Shown here one piece after another: positions 42,120-51,288 of a stretch of 56,545 nt of DNA. The stretch lies in assembly GCA_015066445.1 (NCBI GenBank), contig SVOK01000011.1:1-56545 (forward strand), in the 5' to 3' direction. Source of the DNA: Oscillospiraceae bacterium. Its GTDB lineage: Bacteria > Bacillota > Clostridia > Oscillospirales > Acutalibacteraceae. The first letter of the stretch is position 1. Each line of letters begins with the position of its first letter. The translations under genes were made by a program, and so were the position numbers. The notes below the pieces were generated by a model. The model saw only the letters and a program-made list of their open reading frames with translations. It was not told where the DNA came from and searched no databases.

Positions 42120-45022
42120 TATTTATCTCCTCCTTTTTTATCTAATCCTAATTCTTCACGTTTACGTGAAAGCTCAATATTAATAGCCTCGATAGCCTCT
42201 TCCAAGGAAGCGCGTGGCTTATAGTTACCTGTCATACATCTTGAAATAGCATTTGTCATATGGCGTGTGGTAAAGTAACCGCCGGGAACATAAGGAGCTT
42301 CAACAACGCCCTCCCAGCTCTTTTCAATAACAGCTAACTCATCTGTACTCCAAGGTAATGAACGGTAAGCTTCTACGTTAGCAGTACCCCATCTGGCTGA
42401 AAGGCCGAGTATTGATTCGAGACGCTGACCATATTCGGACTGAGTTTTAGCTGAAGTCCACCATTTAAGGAATTCCCAAGAAAGCTCGGGCTCTTTGGTG
42501 GTCTCCATAATAACAGATACTGTACCTAAAGCTTCACCGGTAGAACGGTTAAGTGTACCGTCCTCATTAACAGTTGCCGGAACAGGAGCAATTGCCCACT
42601 TACCTACAAGCTCGGAAGCACCGTACGCAATAGTAAGATAATCTGCCATGCCACCTATACCGATAGGTGTTTCACCAGTACGGAAACGGTTGATAAAGCT
42701 TATAGCATATGGGAAACCATAATCCTTATAGTTGCCTATAAACTGGTCAAATGCTCTGAAAGCAGCATCGCTGTCAAGAGCGGATTTACGTTTGTCATCA
42801 GTGTAAAGCTGACCACCGTTCTGATAAAGGAAAATGTTGAAGCTCTGAGGTATATACATCTGGAGATTATGCTGATACAGCTTGGGCAACATCTCATTGT
42901 ATACCTCGTCCCAGGTATCAGGTATTTCAATATGTAATTTTTCGAATACGTCGGTTCTGTATATAAGTGACTTGAATTCCATTGTTTCAGGTAAGCCGTA
43001 TACACTGCCTTCGTAGGAAATCGGGTTATAAAGCTGTTCCAAGGTATAGGTTTTATGCTGTTCAAAATCCTTGAACTCGGTAAGATCCTTAATAACACCA
43101 CGAATAGCATACTCAGCTGTATTACCGCCCGCCATATTAAGAACAACGTCAGGCTCCTTACCTGCATTTACAGAAAGCAACAATGTGTTAACAGTACCTG
43201 CGAATGCGCCTTCAGGCAAGAGGTTTACTTTAAGGTTAACGTTATGCTCAAGTGCAAATTCGCTATCTGCGAGATCCTTTATGATTTCAGCCCATTCTTT
43301 ACTCTTAGAAAGCCAAACCTCAAGGTCTTTAGCTTTTTTGCCTGTATTAGCATTTAATGAGCCTACTGCGTTATAGTCCTTAGTGTAAGAAAGAACAAGG
43401 TTTTTAATGGTATTAACAATAAGATCCCAGAAGGTCTGCTTGGGGTTGGGAAGCTCTTTTTCAGGGCTTGAAAAAACAATGTAATCAACAAACAAAGACT
43501 GAGTTTTAAGAGTTGTCAGCCATTCACCCATATTAGTGATAGTGCTGGTAAAATCAGCAAGGCCTGCCGGAATAGCATCAGGGTCATTCTTATAACCTTC
43601 GATTGTGGTTATAGCCTGACGGATACTGTTTTCAACAGTGGCAGTTTTATTTGTAGTTGCCTGAATTCCCTTGATACAGTCATTAAGAACATCAATTATA
43701 TCCTGCAAATCACCAATAAGAGCGGGGATAGATTTATCCAACTCATAATCGTAGTTAAGGTCAGGAGACTGGCCTGTAACCATAACTATATTCTGATAGC
43801 AGTTTGAAAGCATTGAGTTTGCCTGAGTTACCTTGTGAATGATATCAGTGGAATCGCCGTTAACAGCGGTCATAGTAAGGGTGTGCTCACCTTCTTCTAA
43901 ATAGAAAAGGTAAGGCTCCTTACCATCGGTAAGAGTATTAGTCTGCCATTTAGCATCATATTCAAAAACATATTCCGCCATTTCAGCGAAAGGAATTTTA
44001 TCGTCAATTTCGATTCTTCTTGAAGAAGGCATACCGCTGTTAGCATTCTGAACACTTCTGAGCGCTAACTTATAAAGACCGGTTTCCTTTACGGTAAACT
44101 TCCAGGTAATGCTCTTGCCGCCTGCATTCCATGTGTTACCGCCGATGCCGTTGAACTTCTTAGAAGTGATAGCCAAAGGCTCCATAGTGGAATCAGAGTC
44201 AGAAGCGATAAGGATTGAAGAAGCACTCTTATCGTAAATATTCGCAAACTTTTCAGCCTGGAACTTTATCTGCTTTGTAGCGTTCTTATAGCCTTTTTCT
44301 TTATACTCGGCTTTAACCTCTTTGTATGAAGGTAATTCCTCGGAAGCTTTTATGGAAATTTTAGAAATTTGAACGGGTTGGTTAACATAGTTTATACTAA
44401 GAGTATGCTCGCCTGCAGTAATAGCAAACTTCAAGGGTTCGCCATACATACCTGCGTTATCATAAATCGGTGTGGTTTTCCAGCGCTTAACCTCGGTCTG
44501 AGAGGGCATAACCTCATCGCCTAAGTTATTGGTCTTGGGTTCATTTGAATCCATAAAGCTACGCTTGAAAAATACGTTCTTAGCTTCTTCAAAAGGATAT
44601 TCACCGTCTATCTGGATACCTCTCGAAACGTCCTGAGAGTTACCGCCGATACAATAATAATCTACATATATTGTATAAAGACCGTCAGACGGAACTGTGA
44701 ACTTATATGTAACATCTCTATTGTTATGGTCGGTATAAATAACCTGTCCCTTAGTTTCATCCTCCTTTATAAGTGGGTTACCCCCGATATAAGAGAAGAT
44801 GTCAATATCACTTTCAAAAGAAGCAACCGTATCCCAGTCATTGTCTTTTTGATACTCGCTGTAATAATAAGTATCATAAATTACATCAGATACGGCAGAA
44901 TCATCAGTATATTCCAGTCTTTCGGCAAGTGATTGGGCGCCTACCAAGGTTGCAGTTTCAAACAGCATAACAGCTGCAAGAGAAATTGAACCTATCGTTT
45001 TTAAAATAGATTTTCTGCTCAT
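42119..45022 (-). CDS. Extracellular solute-binding protein fused to jelly-roll-like modules
   Basis: This 967-residue exported protein joins two kinds of part. After a signal peptide (MSRKSILKTIGSISLAAVML... to VGAQS) come two beta modules at about 60-240 and 245-400, each ending with an EHTLSINYVN or EHTLTMTAVN strand typical of carbohydrate-binding jelly rolls. A helical segment follows (about 410-510: two amphipathic stretches around DIIDVLNDCIKGIQATTNK). The last 420 residues are a sugar-binding SBP domain (VNLLPEGAFAGTVNTLLLSV, YGLPETMEFKSLIYRTDVFE, GETPIGIGGMADYL, SWEFLKWWTSAKTQ). There is no lipobox, so attachment is not by lipid; the signal may be uncleaved. The ATG at 45022 has AAAGGA eight bases upstream; thirty extra codons lack a site. 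Typical SBPs have about 430 residues. Confidence 0.88.
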   Translation of the reverse strand: MSRKSILKTIGSISLAAVMLFETATLVGAQSLAERLEYTDDSAVSDVIYDTYYYSEYQKDNDWDTVASFESDIDIFSYIGGNPLIKEDETKGQVIYTDHNNRDVTYKFTVPSDGLYTIYVDYYCIGGNSQDVSRGIQIDGEYPFEEAKNVFFKRSFMDSNEPKTNNLGDEVMPSQTEVKRWKTTPIYDNAGMYGEPLKFAITAGEHTLSINYVNQPVQISKISIKASEELPSYKEVKAEYKEKGYKNATKQIKFQAEKFANIYDKSASSILIASDSDSTMEPLAITSKKFNGIGGNTWNAGGKSITWKFTVKETGLYKLALRSVQNANSGMPSSRRIEIDDKIPFAEMAEYVFEYDAKWQTNTLTDGKEPYLFYLEEGEHTLTMTAVNGDSTDIIHKVTQANSMLSNCYQNIVMVTGQSPDLNYDYELDKSIPALIGDLQDIIDVLNDCIKGIQATTNKTATVENSIRQAITTIEGYKNDPDAIPAGLADFTSTITNMGEWLTTLKTQSLFVDYIVFSSPEKELPNPKQTFWDLIVNTIKNLVLSYTKDYNAVGSLNANTGKKAKDLEVWLSKSKEWAEIIKDLADSEFALEHNVNLKVNLLPEGAFAGTVNTLLLSVNAGKEPDVVLNMAGGNTAEYAIRGVIKDLTEFKDFEQHKTYTLEQLYNPISYEGSVYGLPETMEFKSLIYRTDVFEKLHIEIPDTWDEVYNEMLPKLYQHNLQMYIPQSFNIFLYQNGGQLYTDDKRKSALDSDAAFRAFDQFIGNYKDYGFPYAISFINRFRTGETPIGIGGMADYLTIAYGASELVGKWAIAPVPATVNEDGTLNRSTGEALGTVSVIMETTKEPELSWEFLKWWTSAKTQSEYGQRLESILGLSARWGTANVEAYRSLPWSTDELAVIEKSWEGVVEAPYVPGGYFTTRHMTNAISRCMTGNYKPRASLEEAIEAINIELSRKREELGLDKKGGDK

Positions 45023-45180
45023 AAACTTAATCCTTTCTAAAAAGCAATAAAGTCGCCACATAGCACAATAAAGGCTTGCGGCATTAACCCGAACCGTTAT
45101 AAAATTCCACATAAAATTGCCAAGTTGGGAACACTTTCAAAAAGGGTTGGCCTAAATTAGCAATATTTATAGATTTTACA
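45023..45180 (-). other. Long 5' leader of the binding-protein operon
   Basis: About 158 bases separate the promoter from the SBP start. They hold small possible stems (GGCCAA...TTGGC, and GCCGCA...TGTGGC) but no recognised riboswitch, T-box or coding frame with a ribosome binding site. Confidence 0.4.
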
Positions 45181-45185
45181 CAACA

Positions 45186-45252
45186 ATTCTACCATTTTCC
45201 TATAAAAATAGCAATGTAATAATGTTTCAAATTTGTGTACAAATGTTGCATC
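45186..45252 (-). promoter_or_regulatory. Promoter and activator-type site of the binding-protein operon
   Basis: On the minus strand TTGCTA (45214-45209), a 17-base spacer and TAGAAT (45191-45186) form the promoter. Upstream, two direct repeats read AATGTTGCA (45242-45250, plus strand) and AATGTTTCA (45221-45229), exactly 21 bases apart, that is two helical turns. The same arrangement recurs at 48813-48879. Such pairs just above a weak -35 are typical of AraC-type activator sites; no such regulator gene is in the window. Confidence 0.7.
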
Positions 45253-45408
45253 ATCAGTCGCAAGGTTTAATCTTTCTTTGTTAATAATAACATTACAAAG
45301 TGCGAATGTATAGATATTTTCTTTACTTTTTTGACAAAAAAACGAGATTTCGTCATATTTTTTAAGATTTCTTTTGAACAATTTTTAATACTCTAATCAA
45401 AAGGACAA

Positions 45409-45439
45409 AAAACCGCTGCGCTTTTAGCGCAGCGGTTTT
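45409..45439 (-). terminator. Terminator of the large secreted protein gene
   Basis: A perfect 13-bp stem (45409-45421 with 45427-45439) ends on the minus strand in TTTTTT. It lies 21 bases after the stop codon and separates this gene from the binding-protein operon. Confidence 0.92.
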
Positions 45440-45459
45440 AAGTTTAAATATTATGTAAT

Positions 45460-48400
45460 TTATTCAAAAACCTGACCTTCCCATTTAAGGGCACGTGAGC
45501 GTACAAGGTCTGCAAAGCTTGAATAGAAGCTTATATCATCAATATAAACTGTCTTGCCTGTAAGTTCGCCATTCTTATTGCAGAATGTAACCTTAACATC
45601 GAGAACCTGATTATAATCAAGCTCGGCGTTAGAAATTATAAATCCATCCTTTTCCACAATAAACATATTCTCTTTAGGAATAACTACCCAGCCACGGAAA
45701 CCATCAGGAACAACAAGCTCGCCTGTTTTCTTGGATATTACACCGTACTTATCGATAAGATAATACCATTTATCGCCGTACTCCCAATATTCTATACCGT
45801 CGGTCGAGTTATCAGTAAGAGCAAGGTCAAGTGTTGTATCACCTGCGCCGTTAGGCATCTCTACCCAGAAAGCAGTACCTGCTCCGATAACAAGTTCTTC
45901 CGACTTACTTGTTGAAGCGAAATCAATATAGCTTTCACCTTCAGGCATTGTAAGCTTTAAGCTACGTTCATCAAATGAATGGTCACTCTTTTCGATTACA
46001 AGCTTTTCGCTGAAACCGCTAAGGCCTGCATTCTTTGCATTGCCAGAGCCATCATTCGTAACCATCATATTGGTGTTTTCAAATGTGCCTGCATCGTAGG
46101 TTGCAAGTAATCCATCAAGACCGATTTCTTCAAACAGTTTATCGGTATCGTAAATAAGTGAGAATTCATCTATAACAAATGTATGGTCATACTTTTCAGT
46201 ATCAGGAATTTCGTTTCTTGTATAGTAGAAACCGAACTGTGTAAGGCTGTTAGCCTTAATAAATTTATACCAAGTGGTATCTACAGAACCGTATTTCATA
46301 GAAACTGTGTTGCCTGCATTTAACACACAGTAAACAGTGCCTTTGAAATTACTGATATTGATACCATCCTTCGCACGGAGCACAGTTTCGCCATCATCAC
46401 TGATAGCAATTATCTCCGCCTTAACATAGTTCGAGTTTCCGCTTGCACGCAAACCAAAATACATTTTATAGGAATCGTTACCTAAATCAGGAATATCAAC
46501 ATGGAAGCTATAGCCTGATATATTATGTATCTGTTCTACACCATTTGTATCAACCTTAAAGGTTATTTCCTGAACTATACGCTTGTTGCCAAGAGTCTTT
46601 ATAGCCATACCCTTACCATCGGGTGAATCGTTATCAACAATAGATTTCTCAAAATAAGTATCGCTAAGCCAGCTCCAAGTATTATTACCCACGCCTGTAC
46701 CATTGTTAACAACTACAACGTTAGGACCGTCATAAGGAGGCTCTATTGTATATTCATAAGTTGCCATACCGCTGACAACATTAGAGCTGTTAACAGCAAT
46801 TGCCTTTATAGTAGTAGCTTTTTTGAGCTCAATATAGGAAGCATCTTCCTGACCGTTACCCATGCTGAAGGTCTCATATTTGATTCCGTTCTTCAAAACA
46901 CCGTCTTCAACAATGGGAGTTGTACCGTCGGTAGTATAGTAAATGGAGCAGGTGTCACCCGCATAAAGGAATACCTGAGTATCCATAGGAACGGCATCAC
47001 TGCCGGGATCAGCTGTTGGAGGCATAGGACGCTTCGGCTGTTTGTCAAGGTCAGCAATAAATGTCTCGAAATCAGCAATAGCTATCATATGGTCCATAGT
47101 AAATGTCTTATTATAATAAGCAGCGTGGCTTTGATAGAAGGTTACACACCAGAAACCTGTTGAGGCAAGATATTCGCGCCAAGTGCTTCTCGAGGTATCG
47201 CCCCAGTTATCACGAACGCATTCGCCGTCAAGCTTTAAAATATAGAAGCCTTCAAAATTATCAAGCTTGGGAGCTTCTTTGAATTCTTCATAAATACCTG
47301 TGGTTGTGTTATAAAGACCTATCGTTCCTCTGAAAGCATTAACCTCACGGTTAATACAAGCACCGAGGCTGTTATTAAAGCCCTCGGGAGCACTCACCCA
47401 GAAAGCAATAGCTTCCTGTGCGGCAAGTAGATCAACGTCCATATTGTTAACCATCTGTACCCCCATCATACTTGCGCCGCCGTTACCGCCGATTCCCTTA
47501 TAGAACATGGCGTTACCGTAAGGTGAAAGGGTATCTACCAAGGTTTTTTCTACATTTACGCCCTCATGAGCAGATCCGTTTGAAGCGGTTGAAAGGTCAT
47601 CAAAGGGATTAAGCACTGCAACATTAGGTAAGGTTTCATCATAAAGCTCATAATCAACAGAAATTGTAAGACTTTCATATCCGTCCTTATAAGCTACAGC
47701 CTTTAATGTGCAGTTTTCTGTAATTTTTGGCTTAGCATCTGCGCTGTATTTGGTAGAAGTATTATCAGGCTGAGTGCCGTCAGTAGTATAGTAAATCTCA
47801 GAGCCTTCCTCACCGTTAAGTGTGATTTCGGTGTTCTTCTGCACAATACCGCTTGGAATACTTGCCTTTGGCGGATCAATTGAAAGCTTGCACTCTGCAA
47901 GAGCTTCCTCGGCATCATAATAAAGGGTTAATTCATCAAACACCATAGTCTGACCTTTGATGCTATAATCATAGTCAAGATAGAAACCGAATGAAGTCAT
48001 ACCATATTTATTAATAAACTGCGACCAGGTATAAGGACCGCCGCCATTATCACCCCAGGTAGGAGTAAAGGTGTTTTGGGTTTCATCAGGAATAAGAATA
48101 AGTATAGTACCCTTGAAATCACTAAGCTTGTTGAAATCCTCAATAACATTACCGTCAGCACTTATAGCATATCTTTGACCCTTCAGTCCATACTGCTGAG
48201 CATTAATATAAAAGCTGAAAAACGCATTAGTATTTCCCGCTTTATTAGCGTCAGGCAATTCTACATAAACACTTATTGCCTTAACGTTTTTCACATCAGG
48301 AGCAGAAGTGGTATCTGCCTTTAAACCAAAAACATTGGCTTTCGTCATATCGTCAACAGCTGTAAGGCTTAAGGCTTTACCGTCAGATGAGCTATTATCT

Positions 48401-48588
48401 ACCGTACCGCTTTTATAATAAGCACTGTTAATCCAACCAAAGGTATTTGTGCCATTTCCTGTACCGTTATTAACAACAACCGGTTCAGGTACTGTGTCAG
48501 CAAATACAAAAGTACCGATACCTAACGATGTGATTACTACTGCAATAACAGTAAGTATTGCGATAAAACGCAGCTTAGAGTTTTTCAT
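45460..48588 (-). CDS. Large secreted multi-domain protein with chitobiase-like C-terminal repeats
   Basis: This 1042-residue product has a signal peptide (MKNSKLRFIAILTVIAVVIT... to FVFAD) and no anchor. A jelly-roll-like module starts VVVNNGTGNGTNTFGW (about 37-225). A chitobiase/hexosaminidase C-terminal-type repeat is at about 235-310 (EIYYTTDGTQPDNTS). A second jelly-roll follows (about 320-495) with DMDHMIAIADFE-like ending as read (MDHMIAIADFETF). Another chitobiase-type repeat is at about 515-615 (SIYYTTDGTTP). Then a copy of the first module occurs (VVVVNNGTGVGNNTWSW, about 625-800) and a fourth beta module ends near YIDDISFYSSFADL. There is no visible catalytic domain, so a glycan-binding or scaffold role seems likely. 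Its promoter matches that of the binding-protein operon. Confidence 0.8.
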   Translation of the reverse strand: MKNSKLRFIAILTVIAVVITSLGIGTFVFADTVPEPVVVNNGTGNGTNTFGWINSAYYKSGTVDNSSSDGKALSLTAVDDMTKANVFGLKADTTSAPDVKNVKAISVYVELPDANKAGNTNAFFSFYINAQQYGLKGQRYAISADGNVIEDFNKLSDFKGTILILIPDETQNTFTPTWGDNGGGPYTWSQFINKYGMTSFGFYLDYDYSIKGQTMVFDELTLYYDAEEALAECKLSIDPPKASIPSGIVQKNTEITLNGEEGSEIYYTTDGTQPDNTSTKYSADAKPKITENCTLKAVAYKDGYESLTISVDYELYDETLPNVAVLNPFDDLSTASNGSAHEGVNVEKTLVDTLSPYGNAMFYKGIGGNGGASMMGVQMVNNMDVDLLAAQEAIAFWVSAPEGFNNSLGACINREVNAFRGTIGLYNTTTGIYEEFKEAPKLDNFEGFYILKLDGECVRDNWGDTSRSTWREYLASTGFWCVTFYQSHAAYYNKTFTMDHMIAIADFETFIADLDKQPKRPMPPTADPGSDAVPMDTQVFLYAGDTCSIYYTTDGTTPIVEDGVLKNGIKYETFSMGNGQEDASYIELKKATTIKAIAVNSSNVVSGMATYEYTIEPPYDGPNVVVVNNGTGVGNNTWSWLSDTYFEKSIVDNDSPDGKGMAIKTLGNKRIVQEITFKVDTNGVEQIHNISGYSFHVDIPDLGNDSYKMYFGLRASGNSNYVKAEIIAISDDGETVLRAKDGINISNFKGTVYCVLNAGNTVSMKYGSVDTTWYKFIKANSLTQFGFYYTRNEIPDTEKYDHTFVIDEFSLIYDTDKLFEEIGLDGLLATYDAGTFENTNMMVTNDGSGNAKNAGLSGFSEKLVIEKSDHSFDERSLKLTMPEGESYIDFASTSKSEELVIGAGTAFWVEMPNGAGDTTLDLALTDNSTDGIEYWEYGDKWYYLIDKYGVISKKTGELVVPDGFRGWVVIPKENMFIVEKDGFIISNAELDYNQVLDVKVTFCNKNGELTGKTVYIDDISFYSSFADLVRSRALKWEGQVFE

Positions 48589-48987
48589 AGTAGTTGTTCT
48601 CCTTTATATATTTTATTAATTTGTTGCAAAAAAGCAAAGTGTACAGCGTTGTTAAATCATATTCTTTGAGTTCAATACTATCACAGTAATAACTTCGGCA
48701 AGCAACGCATATTTCATCATTTTTTTAATGAAAACGACAAAATATTTATCACACTATTATATCAAATGTTGATATAATCTTTTCTACAAAACAGCTAACT
48801 ATTACACTATAATTATACTTGTTTTTTGTCATAATAACAATGACATTATGTTTCTTGTTTTTTGCTAAATGTTGCATCTCACAGAAGAGGCAATGATTTA
48901 AAACATTATTTTTCAGCATAAGTAATCAGAGATATCTTTTTGGTTTTAAATCGATAAACATTCCAGAAATTTGAACAACGCTCATAA
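48589..48987. other. Long intergenic region before the secreted protein gene
   Basis: No gene is seen. It contains a 5' leader of about 218 bases with a 9-bp stem (TTATATCAA/TTGATATAA) near 48757-48778, the promoter with upstream repeats (48813-48879), and AT-rich sequence up to the ribosomal operon terminator. Confidence 0.55.
48813..48879 (-). promoter_or_regulatory. Promoter and activator-type site of the secreted protein gene
   Basis: On the minus strand TTGTTA (48841-48836), a 17-base spacer and TATAAT (48818-48813) form the promoter. Upstream are TATGTTTCT (48848-48856, plus strand) and AATGTTGCA (48869-48877), 21 bases apart and placed as in the promoter at 45186. The shared twelve-base word AAATGTTGCATC (48868-48879) is identical at 45241-45252. 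Confidence 0.7.
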
Positions 48988-49020
48988 AAAAAGCCGATGT
49001 CAAAACGACATCGGCTTTTT
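48988..49020 (-). terminator. Terminator of the ribosomal (alpha) operon
   Basis: A perfect 14-bp stem (48988-49001 with 49007-49020) is followed on the minus strand by TTTTTTT and ends the transcript after rplQ and its structured 3' UTR. Confidence 0.9.
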
Positions 49021-49032
49021 AATTGTTTTAGC

Positions 49033-49141
49033 TTTAGTACACACATTATCAGCACTGTGAACACTAAATACGGCTTAAATATTTTTATACTTTAAGCCTT
49101 GTTCCCCAACAAAGGCGTGCTGTGCCAATGTGAGTACTAAA
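49033..49141 (-). ncRNA. Structured RNA in the 3' UTR after rplQ
   Basis: On the minus strand the ends pair over a long helix: 8 bp (49134-49141 with 49033-49040), a mismatch, 6 bp (49127-49132 with 49042-49047), an internal loop, then 6 bp (49117-49122 with 49050-49055). Two hairpins fill the middle: CTTTGTT-GGGG-AACAAG (49098-49114) and GGCTTAAA/TTTAAGCC (49072-49079 with 49091-49098), which partly compete for the same GGC. This lies between rplQ and the terminator. A conserved 'L17 downstream element' is known from Lactobacillales in the same place; whether this is related is unclear. Confidence 0.6.
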
Positions 49142-49174
49142 TAGACAATCGCAAAAGTGCATTGTCCTATGAAG

Positions 49175-49516
49175 TTATATTAACTCAATAATTGCCATCT
49201 CAGCAGCGTCACCACGACGGGGACCTACTCTGACAATACGGCAGTAACCGCCATTAACCTCAGCATACTTAGGAGCGATTTCGTTAAATAGCTTTGCTAC
49301 AACGTCTTCCTTAGTAATGAAAGCTAATGCCTGACGCTTATTGCTTAAATTATTAACTTTAGCGAGTGTAATATACTTCTCCGTCATTGCTCTAACTTCC
49401 TTAGCACGGGTAACGGTGGTTTCAATTTTACCGTTCTCCAAAAGGAAAGTAACCATAGCTCTGAGCATAGCGGTTCTGTGTTCGCTGGTTCTTCCGAGTT
49501 TACGGGTACCTGGCAT
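49175..49516 (-). CDS. rplQ: 50S ribosomal protein L17
   Basis: The 113 residues start [20 protein letters not shown] and contain [20 protein letters not shown], the conserved core of bL17. This is the last gene of the alpha operon. The sequence ends at the conserved [18 protein letters not shown] tail. Confidence 0.97.
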   Translation of the reverse strand: MPGTRKLGRTSEHRTAMLRAMVTFLLENGKIETTVTRAKEVRAMTEKYITLAKVNNLSNKRQALAFITKEDVVAKLFNEIAPKYAEVNGGYCRIVRVGPRRGDAAEMAIIELI

Positions 49517-49587
49517 TTCTATTCACTCCTTAAACAGTGATTTTAGTCAGATGGCTAAGCGGCAAAACCGTTAGCGCATCAAATAAA

Positions 49588-50538
49588 TTAATCGTTTTCC
49601 TTTTTGAGGGTAAAGCCGAACGAATTAAGCTTAGCAATAACCTCTTCCAAGGATTTGCGGCCCAGGTTTCTCACCTTCATCATATCCTCTTCGGACTTGT
49701 TGATGAGATCCTCAACCGTATTGATACCTGCACGCTTCAAGCAGTTGAAGCTACGAACAGAAAGATCAAGCTCATCGATAGTGAGATCGAGAACCTTTTC
49801 CTTCTCGCTGTCGGTCTTTTCAGCCATAATGCTTTCAACTTCGCTTACACCCTCTGCGAGGTCAAGGAAGAGCTCGAAGTGTTCTATAAGAACCTTAGCA
49901 GACATAGAAACTGCTTCGTTTGCTTTGATAGAACCGTCGGTCCAAACCTCAATGGTAAGCTTGCCCTTATCGGTAACGTTACCAACACGGGTATTGTCAA
50001 CCGAGAAGTTAGCTTTAAGCACAGGCGTATAAATAGAGTCGACAGGAATTACGCCGATTATATTCTGAGCGGGCTTATTCTGATCAGCCGGAACATAACC
50101 GCGGCCCTTATCAAGTGTCATTTCCATATTAAGAGTAGCACCTGCGGAAAGGGTTGCGATATACATATCGGGATTAAGAATTTCAACCTCTGAATCGGCC
50201 TTTATAGAAGCTGCGGTAACAACACAAGGACCTTCAGCCTCAATATAAATCTTCTTTGCCGTATCTGCATGAAGCTTTGCAATAAGACCCTTGATGTTAA
50301 GGATGATTTCAGTAACATCCTCTTTAACACCGGGGATAGTAGTAAACTCATGCACAACACCGTCAATTTTAACAGATGTAACTGCTACACCGGGAAGTAT
50401 GGAAAGAAGAACTCTTCTCATACTGTTACCCAAGGTTGTGGCATATCCACGCTCTAAGGGCTCCATAACGAATTTACCGTATTTGCCGTCTGCAGTCATC
50501 TCAACGGTATCAATTCTGGGCTTTTCAATTTCTATCAT
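49588..50538 (-). CDS. rpoA: RNA polymerase alpha subunit
   Basis: The 316 residues include the N-terminal dimerisation domain ([40 protein letters not shown]), a linker of about 20 residues, and the C-terminal domain with two helix-hairpin-helix motifs ([39 protein letters not shown]) that contacts UP elements and activators. The gene lies in the usual position between rpsD and rplQ. Confidence 0.97.
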   Translation of the reverse strand: MIEIEKPRIDTVEMTADGKYGKFVMEPLERGYATTLGNSMRRVLLSILPGVAVTSVKIDGVVHEFTTIPGVKEDVTEIILNIKGLIAKLHADTAKKIYIEAEGPCVVTAASIKADSEVEILNPDMYIATLSAGATLNMEMTLDKGRGYVPADQNKPAQNIIGVIPVDSIYTPVLKANFSVDNTRVGNVTDKGKLTIEVWTDGSIKANEAVSMSAKVLIEHFELFLDLAEGVSEVESIMAEKTDSEKEKVLDLTIDELDLSVRSFNCLKRAGINTVEDLINKSEEDMMKVRNLGRKSLEEVIAKLNSFGFTLKKEND

Positions 50539-50615
50539 TTAAAAGCTCCGTTTCTCCGTACATCATAATTTTTAATAAAGAAGCCTTGTACGGCAGGCTT
50601 AAGAATACCCTAATA

Positions 50616-51242
50616 TTACTTAGAGTAAAGCTCGACGATAAGCTGATCTTCAACAGGAGCATCAATCTGATCTCTGTTGGGAAGAGCTATAACCTTAGCG
50701 GTAAGAGCTTCACGGTCAACATCTATCCACTCGGGAACAGGGCGAGCAGAGTTAGCCTCTACAACAGCCTTGATTTTGTCAAGACCGCGTGCCTTTTCAC
50801 AGATGGATACAACGTCGCCTGCCTTTAAAAGGTAGGAAGCGATGTCAACACGCTTACCGTTTACTTCATAGTGGCCGTGGCCAACAAGCTGTCTTGCTTC
50901 TGCACGAGAAGAAGCAAAGCCTACTCTGTAAACTACATTGTCAAGACGGCTTTCGAGAATTCTAAGCAGGTTATCACCTGTAATGCCGGGTTTTCTCTCA
51001 GCAATCTCAAAATAATGATGGAACTGATTTTCCTGAACGCCATAGAAACGTCTTGCGGTTTGCTTAGCGCGAAGCTGCAAGCCGTATTCAGATGACTTCT
51101 TTCTACCCTGTCCGTGCTGGCCGGGAGCATAAGCTCTGATACCAACAGAACACTTTTCAGAATAGCAGCGCTCGCCCTTAAGGAAAAGCTTTTTACCCTC
51201 ACGGCGGCAAAGTCTGCATACTGCACCGGTATATCTTGCCAT
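50616..51242 (-). CDS. rpsD: 30S ribosomal protein S4
   Basis: The 208 residues start [20 protein letters not shown]. Four cysteines (C9, C12, C26, C31) mark the zinc-binding C+ form of uS4. The S4 RNA-binding domain is at about 98-165 ([21 protein letters not shown], split here by reading). In many bacteria S4 represses its own operon; no leader structure is evident here. Confidence 0.97.
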   Translation of the reverse strand: MARYTGAVCRLCRREGKKLFLKGERCYSEKCSVGIRAYAPGQHGQGRKKSSEYGLQLRAKQTARRFYGVQENQFHHYFEIAERKPGITGDNLLRILESRLDNVVYRVGFASSRAEARQLVGHGHYEVNGKRVDIASYLLKAGDVVSICEKARGLDKIKAVVEANSARPVPEWIDVDREALTAKVIALPNRDQIDAPVEDQLIVELYSK

Positions 51243-51288
51243 CTATTGCACCTCCAAATTTAACTGCAATTTCTAAATTTTTTAATAA

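Noticed and set aside
45157-45381. 74-residue minus-strand frame in the binding-protein promoter region
   Set aside because: It overlaps the promoter and repeat sites, lacks a ribosome binding site and is AT-run composition.
49537-50193. 218-residue plus-strand frame over rpoA
   Set aside because: Antisense to rpoA, whose domains are fully intact; no upstream ribosome binding site.
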